From the NCBI RefSeq assembly GCF_020166415.1, contig NZ_JAIQXV010000004.1, forward strand, positions 1 through 64,000: 64,000 bases of DNA, written 5' to 3'. The stretch's first letter is position 1. Every line of letters begins with the position of its first letter. A program made the position numbers and the translations under genes. Below, one piece after another: positions 54,447 through 63,437 of this stretch. The DNA is from Deinococcus multiflagellatus. GTDB lineage: Bacteria; Deinococcota; Deinococci; Deinococcales; Deinococcaceae. The notes below the pieces were generated by a model. It was given only the letters and a program-made list of their open reading frames with translations, searched no databases and had not been told where the DNA came from.

Positions 54447-55766
54447 TCAGGCGCGGGTGGCCTCCGGGTAATCAAAGCGGGCGCCCAGGGCTTCCAAGTG
54501 CCGGAAAAAGAGCGGGTAACTCTTGCGGATGTGGTGCGCGCCCGTGATGCGCAGGGGCGCCTGGGCGCTCAGGCCCAGGATGGTGAGCAGCATGATCATG
54601 CGGTGGTCGCCGTGGCCGTCGGCGGTCACGCCCCCCGCCAGCGTGGCTGTGCCGCTCACGCTCAGGCTGTCTCCGGTTTCGCTGGCGTGCAGGCCCAGCC
54701 GCTCCAGTTCGCGCCGGGTGTCCGAGATGCGGTCGCATTCCTTCAGGCGCAGGGTGGCCACGTTTTCCCAGGTGGTGGTGCCCTGCGCCAGCGCAGCGGC
54801 GGCCGTGAGCGCCTGCACCGCGTCGGTAAAGCCGTCGCCGTCGCGCGTAACGGCCCACAGGGGCGCGCCGCCGCGCACGGTCAGCGTGTCGCCCTCGCGG
54901 GTGATGGCCGCGCCCATTTCGCGCAGGACCGCCACGGCCTCGCGCTCGCCCTGCAGGTCGTGTTCGCGCAGGTTCGAGAGGCGCACCTCGCCGGGGCGGG
55001 TGGCCGCCGCCGCCAGCAGGGCCGCGCTGCCGGGGTAGTCGCCCGGCACGGTCACGCGCCCCGATTGGTAAGTCTGCCCGCCCGGAATGGTCACCCGCCC
55101 CAGGTCCTCGCTGGCGCTCGCCTGCACCCCGAAGGCCGCCAGGGTGTCCAGAGTCTGGCGCAGCGGCGCGTGGCTCTTGATGTCGCCGGTCAGGCGCAGG
55201 TCCAGGCCCCCGGGCAGCAGCGGCGCCAGAAACATCAGGGCGCTGGCGTACTGGCTGGAGCGCTCGGCGCTGACTTCCACCGTGCCCCCACGCACCGGCC
55301 CGCTGATGGTGACCGGCAGGCGCCCATCCTCGCTGCGCACCCGCGCCCCCAGCCGGGCGAGTGCCTCCAGCAGGTCGCCCTGGGGCCGCCGCCCCAGTGA
55401 GTCCGGGTGGTCCGTGACGAAGGTGGTCTGCTCGGTCAGCGCCGCCACGCCCATCAGAAAGCGCGCCACCGCCCCCGCATTGCCCGGATTCAGGGTCACC
55501 CCCGCCCGGGGCCGCGCCCCAAAGCCGCGCACGACCACGTCCTCGCCGCAGTGCTCAATGCCTGCCCCCCAGTCGCCCAGACAGCGCAGCATCGCCCCCG
55601 CGTCCTCGCTGGTGGCCGCCCCCACCACCCGCGTCTCGCCCGGCGCCAGCGCGGCGGCCAGCAGGTAGCGCGTGGTGTAGTTCTTGCTGGGCTGCGCCCG
55701 CACCTCGCCCCGTAACTCGGCGGCGGGATACACGATCACATCGAATCTTTTCGGCAGGCCGTCCAT
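54447..55766 (-). CDS. aroA: 3-phosphoshikimate 1-carboxyvinyltransferase (EPSP synthase)
   Basis: A 439-residue EPSP synthase of the shikimate pathway. Conserved blocks: QPSKNYTTRYLLAAALA (N-terminal phosphate site), LNPGNAGAVARFLMGVAAL, SSQYASALMFLAPLL, RLKECDRISDTRRELERLG and DGHGDHRMIMLLTILGLSA. The NPGNAGAVARF version replaces the more common GNSGTTxR and may affect PEP-site binding. Start ATG 55766 has a TACCCT box 7 nt upstream. Confidence 0.93.
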   Translation of the reverse strand: MDGLPKRFDVIVYPAAELRGEVRAQPSKNYTTRYLLAAALAPGETRVVGAATSEDAGAMLRCLGDWGAGIEHCGEDVVVRGFGARPRAGVTLNPGNAGAVARFLMGVAALTEQTTFVTDHPDSLGRRPQGDLLEALARLGARVRSEDGRLPVTISGPVRGGTVEVSAERSSQYASALMFLAPLLPGGLDLRLTGDIKSHAPLRQTLDTLAAFGVQASASEDLGRVTIPGGQTYQSGRVTVPGDYPGSAALLAAAATRPGEVRLSNLREHDLQGEREAVAVLREMGAAITREGDTLTVRGGAPLWAVTRDGDGFTDAVQALTAAAALAQGTTTWENVATLRLKECDRISDTRRELERLGLHASETGDSLSVSGTATLAGGVTADGHGDHRMIMLLTILGLSAQAPLRITGAHHIRKSYPLFFRHLEALGARFDYPEATRA

Positions 55767-55773
55767 GCGGGCC

Positions 55774-55779
55774 AGGGTA
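55774..55779 (-). promoter_or_regulatory. -10 box of leaderless aroA mRNA
   Basis: TACCCT on the minus strand, 7 nt before the ATG at 55766. Confidence 0.5.
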
Positions 55780-55796
55780 CCGGGGTGGCGGGGCGC

Positions 55797-55945
55797 GGGG
55801 CGGTGGGTTGTCGAGAAAGGGGGGAGAGAGGGGAGTGGGTTGTGGGGAGTGGGAAAAGATTGGGGGGCAGGGTGCGGGATGCGGGAAAAGAGGGGAGTGG
55901 GGTGTGGGGTGTGGGAACAGATGGGGGTGGGCTGGTGCGGGGGTC
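55797..55945. repeat. G-rich imperfect minisatellite upstream of aroA
   Basis: About 150 bp of the plus strand are almost pure G with repeated GTGGG, GGGAAAAGA and GGGGAGTGGGG units. Many runs of three or more G make G-quadruplex formation possible. It adjoins the aroA promoter. Confidence 0.7.
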
Positions 55946-55951
55946 TGGACG

Positions 55952-56032
55952 CCCCCTCACCCCTTGCTGCGCAAGGCCCTCTCCCACGAGGGGAGAGGGT
56001 CAGAACACCATCCCTTCTCTTCAAAAGTAGAA
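55952..56032. repeat. CTCACCCC/GAGGGG dispersed repeat related to the 26145 element
   Basis: Contains CCCCCTCACCCCTTGCTGCG and CCCACGAGGGGAGAGGGTCA. The reverse strand of the 26145-26354 repeats reads CCCCTCACCCCTCGCTGCGG and CCCACGAGGGGGGAGGGTCA, so the core is shared while the terminal repeats are not. The rest of 56033-56210 shows no gene. Confidence 0.6.
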
Positions 56033-56210
56033 CCTTCTGGGCCGCATCAAATTCCCTTGCCCCCTTACCGCCCGGGTCCAGACGAAGCCGTCGTGCGCGA
56101 AGCGCGCGGGCGTACGACGATGGGCGGAGCCAGGCAACGGCGTACGACACAGGACGAAGGAAGGCCGCCCTAACTCGTCAGTCAACGTTTGCCGAGCGCA
56201 GCGGAAAACT

Positions 56211-56237
56211 CCCCCCTGCCCCTCTGGGGTAGGGGGG
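56211..56237 (-). terminator. Candidate terminator of the KAS III operon
   Basis: On the minus strand CCCCCC-T-A-CCCC pairs with GGGG-C-A-GGGGGG around a 3-4-nt loop; no T-run. Confidence 0.4.
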
Positions 56238-56272
56238 CTGGGGGGGTGGGGCCAACCGGGTCAAGCCACCAC

Positions 56273-57280
56273 CTACACTTCCAAAATCACCCCCCCCGCA
56301 ATCAACCCCGCCCCCGTCCCCACCAGCAGCGCCGTCTCCCCTACCCCCAACCGCCCCGCCCGCAGCGCCTGGTGCAACGTAAGCGGCACACTCGCCGCAA
56401 TCACATTCCCCAGCGTGGGCAACGTCACCTCCACCCGCTCAGCCGGCCACCCATAGCGCCGCAGCAGGTCCAGCCCCGCCTGGCTGGCCTGGTGCGGAAT
56501 CACCCGGTCAATCCCCGGCAGCCCCGTACTGAGCCCCGGCCGCAGCCGTTCTAGAAACCCCGGCACCACCCGCGAGGCCAGTTTCAGCACCTGCAGCCCC
56601 TGCATATCGAACGTGAAGTCGCGGTGCTCTGCGCGGGGGTTCTGCGGCATCAGCAGCGTGCCGCCGCCGCGAATCCGGGTGTGGTCGGCGCCCTCGGGGT
56701 AGGTTTCGATCCGTGCGGCGTGCAGGCCCTGGCCGGGGCGCTCGGCGGGGCCCAGCAGCACAGCGGCGGCGCCGTCGCCAATCAGCAGGGTGCTTTCAGG
56801 CTGCGCGGGGTTCAGGCCCAGGCTGCCCCCCTCGCTGGACACGATCAGGACGTGGCGCGCCTGCTGCGTATGAATCAGCAGGGCGGCGTGCTGCAGGGCC
56901 ACCAGAAAGCTCAGGCAGGTGCCGTGCAGGCTGTAGGTGGCGGCCCCGCGCAGGCCCAGTTCGCGGGCGAACAGGGCGGCGCCGTCAGGAATGGGCTGCA
57001 ACTGGCTGCCGCTGGCATTCAGCAACACGTCCACTTGCTCAGGGGGCAGGCCCGCCTGGGCCAGGGCCTCGCGGGCGGCCTGGGCGCCCAGGCTCAGGGC
57101 CGTTTCGCCCTCTGAAAGCCAGCGGCGCTCGCGCACGCCGCTGCGCTTCTGGGCAAGTTCAGCGGGCACGCCGCACAGGGCCGCCACCTCGGCAGTGCTC
57201 ACCACCCGCGCGGGCAGGGCCTGGGCGGTGGACAGAATGCGGACGCCCAACGGCGGCGCCGGACGGAACAGGGCGCTCAT
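56273..57280 (-). CDS. Beta-ketoacyl-ACP synthase III-like enzyme of an ole-like cluster
   Basis: A 335-residue condensing enzyme of KAS III type: catalytic Cys in LHGTCLSFLVALQHA, His in VIPHQASQAGL, Asn in LGNVIAASVPLTL, and C-terminal glycine-rich loop LLVGTGAGLIAGG. The last of four genes in a tightly overlapped operon (ATGA overlap with the upstream ligase gene). With an epimerase-type reductase and an adenylate-forming enzyme it recalls OleA of olefin synthesis, but FabH-like or resorcinol-type activity is possible. Product unknown. Confidence 0.85.
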   Translation of the reverse strand: MSALFRPAPPLGVRILSTAQALPARVVSTAEVAALCGVPAELAQKRSGVRERRWLSEGETALSLGAQAAREALAQAGLPPEQVDVLLNASGSQLQPIPDGAALFARELGLRGAATYSLHGTCLSFLVALQHAALLIHTQQARHVLIVSSEGGSLGLNPAQPESTLLIGDGAAAVLLGPAERPGQGLHAARIETYPEGADHTRIRGGGTLLMPQNPRAEHRDFTFDMQGLQVLKLASRVVPGFLERLRPGLSTGLPGIDRVIPHQASQAGLDLLRRYGWPAERVEVTLPTLGNVIAASVPLTLHQALRAGRLGVGETALLVGTGAGLIAGGVILEV

Positions 57281-58599
57281 GGGGTGACCTCCGGGGCCAG
57301 GGGCCGGGCGCGGCTCACCCGGCGGCGCTTGGTGCCGGGGGCCAGAGGGGGCAGGGGAACGGTGCTCAGCGTCACCTGGGCGGGGTCGGCGCCGCTGCGG
57401 CGCAGGGCGGCGCGCACCTCGGCCAGGGCCCGCGTGTCCAGGTCGGGGGTGCAGGGGTTCAGCGCCAGCGTCAGGGCGGCCGCGCCCGTCTGCTCGGCGC
57501 GGTAGTCGCGCAGGCCCGGCACGGCCGAGAGCGCGCCGCGCAGAAAGTCGGGCCAGATGGTGACCGGTTCGCCACCGGGCCCCGGCAACTGCAGGGCGTC
57601 GTCCTGGCGGCCCACAATCGCCGCCACCCGGCGCGCGGCGCGGCCACAGGGGCAGGGCTCGGGGTGCAGGCGCAGCAGGTCGTCCAGGCGGTGGCACACG
57701 AACGGCTGCACCCGGCGGCGCAGGTCGGTGATCACTGGCCGCACCAGCCCGCCGCCCACCGCCTCCAGGTCAAAGTGCACATGCGCTTCGGTGAGGTGCA
57801 GCTCGCCGTGCTCGCAGGGCAGGGCCAGCAGCCCCTCGGTGGCCTGATACACCTGCACCACCGGGCCCCAGGCGCGCAGGTGCGCGGCGTCATCGGGGTC
57901 CAGCACCTCGGCCACGCTGACCACCCGCTCGGCCTGCACCCCGGCCCCCTGGTCCTGCACGGCGCGCAGCACGGCGGGCGGGCCCACGATCAGGGTGGGG
58001 CGGTAGGCGGTCAGCTCGCGGGCCAGGTCGGCCACGGGCCGCAGCAGGTCAAAGAAGCGGAAGTCCAGCCAGCGGCTGCCCACGCTGCGGTACAGCGGGC
58101 TGTCGGCGCGCAGGAAAAAGGCCACGCGGTGGCGCTGGGTCAGGCCGCGCCAGCCGCCGGGCAGCAGCGCGCGCAGCACCGTGCCGGCCCAGCGCGCCTG
58201 CTCGGCCTCGCCCACCAGGAACACGCCCTGCGTGCCGCTGGTGCCGGTAGACAGACCCACCGTGACCGGGCCGCGCGGGGTGGGCAGCCGGGGCGTGAAA
58301 TCGCGCGTCTGCTCGGCCCGCCGGGCGGCAGTCAGGGCCTGGGCCAGCGTGACGCCCGCTGTGTTCAGGGTGTCGAAGGTGGCGAGCATCTGGGCCTTGG
58401 TCGTAGGCGGCAGTTCGGCCCAGCGCGAGAGCGGCAGCCCCGCCGCCCGGAAGCGCGCCGCCACGGCCGGGCTGTGGGCCGCCACCCAACGCAGGTGCTC
58501 GTGGGCCAGCCGCCGCTGGTGGGCCTCCAGCGCCGGGCGCGAGCGGAAGGTCAGCCGCGCGTCGTCCAGCGCCGCGTGCAGGATGGGCAGCGCCTTCAC
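57277..58599 (-). CDS. Adenylate-forming enzyme (F390 synthetase/PaaK-like)
   Basis: A 440-residue protein related to phenylacetate-CoA ligase/coenzyme F390 synthetase-like adenylating enzymes: AMP-binding loop LSTGTSGTQGVFLV, YQATEGLLALPC, DLRRRVQPFVCHRLDDLL and a Cys-rich PCPCGRAARRV segment. A C-terminal region with a basic end (GTKRRRVSRARPL) may hold the catalytic lysine. It would activate a carboxylate with ATP. Start GTG 58599 overlaps the upstream TGA (GTGA). Substrate unknown. Confidence 0.82.
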   Translation of the reverse strand: MKALPILHAALDDARLTFRSRPALEAHQRRLAHEHLRWVAAHSPAVAARFRAAGLPLSRWAELPPTTKAQMLATFDTLNTAGVTLAQALTAARRAEQTRDFTPRLPTPRGPVTVGLSTGTSGTQGVFLVGEAEQARWAGTVLRALLPGGWRGLTQRHRVAFFLRADSPLYRSVGSRWLDFRFFDLLRPVADLARELTAYRPTLIVGPPAVLRAVQDQGAGVQAERVVSVAEVLDPDDAAHLRAWGPVVQVYQATEGLLALPCEHGELHLTEAHVHFDLEAVGGGLVRPVITDLRRRVQPFVCHRLDDLLRLHPEPCPCGRAARRVAAIVGRQDDALQLPGPGGEPVTIWPDFLRGALSAVPGLRDYRAEQTGAAALTLALNPCTPDLDTRALAEVRAALRRSGADPAQVTLSTVPLPPLAPGTKRRRVSRARPLAPEVTP

Positions 58600-59411
58600 C
58601 GCCAGGCCTCCGGGGCGTCGTGGCTCACATGGACCCGGGCGTGGGGACGGGCCTGCAGGAACGCGCGCAGCTGGGCGCCGCTGGCGGCCTCCTGCGTCGG
58701 GTCGAAAAACGCCGCGCGGGCCAGCGGGTGGGGTGGGCGGGCCTCGCGAGCGGCGCGCACGCTCCAGGCGGCGTCGGCGGCCAGCACGCTCAGGCCCTGG
58801 GCCTCGGGGACCAGCAGGCCCACCATGCCGGGGGCGTGCCCAGGCAGCGGCACCGCCCACACCGAGCTGTCCCCGAAGACGTCGGCCACCTGGGCAAAAG
58901 GGGCCAGATCGGGGGGCGCCGCCTGGAACGGCAACCAGCGGGCACGGGCCTCGAAATCGGCGGGCAGGGCCTCGGGCAGAAAGGCCCGGCGCACGGCCTT
59001 CAGGCCGCGCAGCGCCCGCAGCGTTTCGTAGGCGGCGCGGTCCAGATGAAACGTGGCGTGCGGAAAGTCGCGCAGCCCCCCCACATGGTCGGCGTGCAGG
59101 TGCGACACGATGATGTGCCGTACGTCCTGCGGCGCAAAGCCCATCACCGCCAGCTGGGCGCGGGCGGTGGCCTGGGGGTGCAGACGAACCGGGGTGACCA
59201 GGCCGTACAACACGCCCGGCCAGCGCCGCATGGCCCGCACCACGCTCTCGCCGTAGCCGGTATCGAACAGCACCGGGCCGTGGACGGGGTGCAGCAGCAG
59301 CGAGAACCCCGCCGGGTACGCCTGCAATCGCCAGGGGGCCCCGCGCTCGGTGAGGGCCGCGAGGTTCAGGCAGTCGCCCGCCTGCAGAGGAATCACCCGC
59401 ACGGCGCTCAC
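58596..59411 (-). CDS. Metallo-beta-lactamase-fold hydrolase
   Basis: A 271-residue MBL-fold protein with metal motif SHLHADHVGG, later His in PLPGHAPGM, Asp in VLAADAAW and a closing His in VHVSHDAP. Lactonases of the AHL/quorum-quenching group share this layout. In this operon it could open a lactone made by the neighbouring enzymes (inference). GTG start 59411 overlaps the stop of the epimerase gene (GTGA). Confidence 0.85.
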   Translation of the reverse strand: MSAVRVIPLQAGDCLNLAALTERGAPWRLQAYPAGFSLLLHPVHGPVLFDTGYGESVVRAMRRWPGVLYGLVTPVRLHPQATARAQLAVMGFAPQDVRHIIVSHLHADHVGGLRDFPHATFHLDRAAYETLRALRGLKAVRRAFLPEALPADFEARARWLPFQAAPPDLAPFAQVADVFGDSSVWAVPLPGHAPGMVGLLVPEAQGLSVLAADAAWSVRAAREARPPHPLARAAFFDPTQEAASGAQLRAFLQARPHARVHVSHDAPEAWR

Positions 59412-60373
59412 CGCTGCCCCCGGATGTGGGCAAAGACCTCGGCCAGGCCGTCGTCCGGGGCCACCACCGGGGCGTAGCCCAGGCGCTCGCAGGCCCGGGT
59501 CAGGTCCAGGGTCATGGGGCGGGTCAGCAGGCGCACGCCGCTGGCGGTCAGCGGGGGTTCGGGCTGGGCGGGGTGCCACCGCGCACCCAGTTCCAGCAGG
59601 GAGGCCGCGCCTTCCAGCAAGCGCGCGGGCACCACACGCCCCGGGCGGGGCGCCCCCAGCGCGTCGGCCAGCCGGTCCACGGTGGCCCAGAGCGGGATGG
59701 GCTGGCCGTCGGTCACGTTGTAGACACCGGGGGCCGGGCGGGTCAGGGCCAGGCTCACCGCGTGCGCCGCGTTGCGCACCTGGGTCAGCTCGGTCCACAC
59801 CTCGTCCCGGGTCAGGCGGGGCAGCCGCCCACTCTGCAGGGCGTGGGCCAGCCGGGGCACGAGGCTGGTGTCCCCCACTCCGTACAGCCCGCGCGGGCGC
59901 AGGATGGTGGCGTCTGGCAGCGCCGCGCGCACGGCCTCCTCGGCCTCGAATTTGCTGCGGGCATACAGGCTGTCAAAGCGCGGGCCCACGGGCGTGTCCT
60001 CGCGCACCGCCTGCGTCTGCCCGGTGGCGTTGTACACGCTGGGCGTGCTGACGTGCACGAGGCGCACCCCAGCGGCGGCGCAGGCGCGGGCCAGTTCGCC
60101 GCTGGGGCGGATGTTGTCCGCTTCAAAGTCGGCCCAGCGGCCCCACAGCGTGGCGCGGGCCGCCGCGTGAACCACGGCGTCCACACCGCGCAGGAGCCCG
60201 GCCCAGTCGGCCGCGCGCAGGTCGGCGGGCACAAAGGCCACCCCGGCGCGTTCCAGCGCGGCCCCGCGCGCCACGTCCCGGCCCAGGCCGCGCACCTCGT
60301 GGCCCTCAGCCCTCAGCTCGCGCGCCACCACGCCGCCCAGAAAGCCCGTTGCGCCGGTCACAAGCACTCGCAT
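59408..60373 (-). CDS. NAD(P)-dependent epimerase/3-hydroxysteroid-dehydrogenase-like (OleD-like)
   Basis: A 321-residue extended short-chain dehydrogenase: Rossmann VTGATGFLGG, VDAVVHAAARATLWG, VHVSTPSVYN, and the catalytic YARSK (Tyr-x3-Lys). The HVSTPSVY region and overall layout are most like OleD-type 2-alkyl-3-ketoalkanoate reductases and 3-beta-HSD proteins. First gene of the operon; TACTCT -10 box 8 nt upstream of the ATG. It probably reduces a beta-keto product of the KAS III-like enzyme (inference). Confidence 0.85.
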   Translation of the reverse strand: MRVLVTGATGFLGGVVARELRAEGHEVRGLGRDVARGAALERAGVAFVPADLRAADWAGLLRGVDAVVHAAARATLWGRWADFEADNIRPSGELARACAAAGVRLVHVSTPSVYNATGQTQAVREDTPVGPRFDSLYARSKFEAEEAVRAALPDATILRPRGLYGVGDTSLVPRLAHALQSGRLPRLTRDEVWTELTQVRNAAHAVSLALTRPAPGVYNVTDGQPIPLWATVDRLADALGAPRPGRVVPARLLEGAASLLELGARWHPAQPEPPLTASGVRLLTRPMTLDLTRACERLGYAPVVAPDDGLAEVFAHIRGQR

Positions 60374-60381
60374 CTGGCCTT

Positions 60382-60387
60382 AGAGTA
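60382..60387 (-). promoter_or_regulatory. -10 box of the ole-like operon
   Basis: TACTCT on the minus strand, 8 nt before the ATG at 60373. The rest of 60388-60651 shows no gene. Confidence 0.5.
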
Positions 60388-60651
60388 TGGGGCCCGCGTG
60401 ACCGGGCCGGGCGCAGATCGGAACGCGGTTGAAGGGCGCCTTTGACACCGCAGGCCAGATAAGGGAGCGGGTGGAGCGGCACAATGCCCATATGTGGGGG
60501 GCCCTCCCCACCCTCTCCTGGGCCCCATGACGCCCGTTGCCTTTGCCGCCGGCCAGCGTTGGCTGTCTTGCACCCACCCCACGAACCCACCCGCACGGTC
60601 CTGATTCTGCGCCACGACGACAGAATCCCTGCTCGAAACGGGCCACATTCC

Positions 60652-60984
60652 TCAGCGTGCGGCAGACCTCAGCGTGACCCGGCCCAGGGTCAGGTTCACC
60701 TCAAAGCCCACCGGCAGGCGCGTCACCTCGCAGTTGCCGAGGCCCTGGGGCGCCCGCACGCCCCGGTAGGCCGGGCCCCCGCAGCTTTCGGCGCTGCCCA
60801 CCTCCACGAACGGCCGCCCGGGGTCGCTGCTCCAGGCCTGCTGGGCGGCGGCCCGCACCGCCTGGGCATAAGCGCGGGCCGCCTGGGCCTGGGCCGCCCG
60901 GCCTTGCCGGGCCTGCCACTCCGCCGCTGCCAGCAGCCCCAGCACGGCCACCAGCGCCAGGGGCCGCCACACGGCGCGCTTCAT
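60652..60984 (-). CDS. Small membrane-anchored protein 1
   Basis: A 110-residue protein with one N-terminal hydrophobic segment (RPLALVAVLGLLAAAEW, about 7-23), an Ala/Gln-rich helix, and a C-terminal part with two cysteines (ESCGGPAY, GNCEVTRL) that could form a disulfide outside the membrane. No family recognised. ATG overlaps the upstream gene by 4 bp. Confidence 0.65.
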   Translation of the reverse strand: MKRAVWRPLALVAVLGLLAAAEWQARQGRAAQAQAARAYAQAVRAAAQQAWSSDPGRPFVEVGSAESCGGPAYRGVRAPQGLGNCEVTRLPVGFEVNLTLGRVTLRSAAR

Positions 60985-61385
60985 TCCGGCCGCGTGATGC
61001 GGTACTGCCGCTCGCCCTGCACCGTGACCGTGACCGTGACCCGGCCGCCGTCCACCGTCACGGTGCAGTCTTCGGCCCCGCGTGGCAACGGTTCAGCGAG
61101 GGCCTGGGTACAGGGCTGGGTGTAGCCCAGCTGCTTTGAGGGCTGGGTCACCAGCACGGCGTCGGCCACCCGCACCGCGTAGTCGCGCACCGCACGCCCC
61201 TGCCAGGACAGCGTGGCGACCATCAGGCCAATCAGGGCAAAGAAGCCCACCAGAATGCCCAGAAAGGTCCGCTGGGTGCGGGCGCGCATCTCGGGGGTCA
61301 CCTCGCGCAGTTCGCCGTGGCCGCCCAGACCGGCTGGGGGGGTGGGCGGCGGCGGAGACGGGGCGGGACGGCGGCGCTTGCTCAC
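60981..61385 (-). CDS. Small membrane-anchored protein 2
   Basis: A 134-residue protein: Pro-rich basic N-terminus (KRRRPAPSPPPPTPP), a single span (FLGILVGFFALIGLMVATLSW), then an extracytoplasmic domain with two cysteines (YTQPCTQ, AEDCTVTV) and a Thr/Val-rich strand. Size and layout match protein 1, so the two may work as a pair. Start GTG 61385; divergent from the 61442 gene. Function unknown. Confidence 0.65.
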   Translation of the reverse strand: MSKRRRPAPSPPPPTPPAGLGGHGELREVTPEMRARTQRTFLGILVGFFALIGLMVATLSWQGRAVRDYAVRVADAVLVTQPSKQLGYTQPCTQALAEPLPRGAEDCTVTVDGGRVTVTVTVQGERQYRITRPE

Positions 61386-61428
61386 AGCGGCCAGCCTAGC
61401 GCGCCCGCCCTGGCCAGAAGCCTCACGG

Positions 61429-61434
61429 TACACT
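61429..61434 (+). promoter_or_regulatory. -10 box of leaderless saccharopine-dehydrogenase-like gene
   Basis: TACACT, 7 nt before the ATG at 61442. Confidence 0.6.
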
Positions 61435-61441
61435 GCACCCC

Positions 61442-62659
<1,218 letters not shown>

Positions 62660-62668
62660 GAGCGGGAA

Positions 62669-62705
62669 CCACATGACCTGAAGGTGAACCCTTCAGGTCA
62701 TGTGG
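62669..62705 (+). terminator. Stem-loop after the saccharopine-dehydrogenase-like gene
   Basis: Perfect 16-bp stem (62669-62684 with 62690-62705) and a 5-nt loop, 10 nt after the stop. No T-run. Confidence 0.6.
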
Positions 62706-62810
62706 GGCGAGAGGAGCGAGTGCCCGCGACAGACAGCGGTTGGCGTGGCGTTGACTTGAATCTCAGCACGCGCCAAGGCCGGTCAAAGCCCGCCCCCCCA
62801 GGAGATGTCC

Positions 62811-63107
62811 ATGCACTTTCTGCTGTTTTACCGAGATCTGGTGCCCGATTACCTGACCCGGCGCGAGCCGCTGCGCGCCGCCCACCTCGCCCATGCCCGC
62901 GCCGCCGAGGCGCGGGGCGAACTGGTGCTGGCCGGCGCCCTGGCCGACCCTGCCGACGGCGCCGTACTGCTGTTTCAGGGCCAGGGGCCAGAAGCGGCGC
63001 AGACCTTCGCCCAGACCGATCCCTATGTGGTCAGCGGCCTGGTGGGCCACTGGGAAGTGCGGCGCTGGATGACCGTGGTAGGCCAGGACGCCGCCCACCC
63101 GGTGTAA
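62811..63107 (+). CDS. YciI-like protein
   Basis: A 98-residue YciI-family protein: HFLLFYRDLVPDYLTRREPLRAAHLAHARAA, LVLAGALADPADGAVLLFQ, and DPYVVSGLVGHWEVRRW. The His and Asp of the putative active site (AHLAHA, ADP) are present. Function of the family is not defined. The start at 62811 is chosen because AGGAG is 6 nt before it but touches the ATG at 62805. A terminator follows. Confidence 0.85.
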   Translation: MHFLLFYRDLVPDYLTRREPLRAAHLAHARAAEARGELVLAGALADPADGAVLLFQGQGPEAAQTFAQTDPYVVSGLVGHWEVRRWMTVVGQDAAHPV

Positions 63108-63128
63108 GCAGCGGAAAGGGTAGGTAGC

Positions 63129-63157
63129 GGGGCCGCTGAAGCGATATCAGCGGCCCC
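63129..63157 (+). terminator. Terminator of the YciI-like gene
   Basis: GGGGCCGCTGA (63129-63139) pairs with TCAGCGGCCCC (63147-63157); followed by ACTCTTCT. Confidence 0.75.
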
Positions 63158-63437
63158 ACTCTTCTGGTTATGCCCATGCTCTATGACAACGCCGAGGTTC
63201 GCCCCTGCATGCCCGTTCCACCGCTTCACACCCTGCCGCCCCTACGCAGAATGAACTCGTGGATGGACAGCCTTGCGAACAGGTTTAACCGTTCCGCTGG
63301 CGTGGCGCAATGCACACGCCCTTTGCCCCTCTCCCTTACCAGAGAACTCGCAAGAGACGTGTGGGTGAAGCGGCCCACCCGACCTTTTCGTCAAGGCCAC
63401 CCAGCTGAAACCTGCCCCCTCACTGGATAACACCAAT
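63158..63437. other. Gene-free stretch before the BTAD regulator
   Basis: About 280 bp with more A+T than the surroundings. An 86-codon plus-strand frame has no Shine-Dalgarno or coding pattern. No repeat or RNA gene recognised. Confidence 0.3.

Noticed and set aside
63170..63430. 86-codon open frame in the gap before the last regulator
   Set aside because: No Shine-Dalgarno, no -10 box at leaderless distance, and no coding-like third-position bias.
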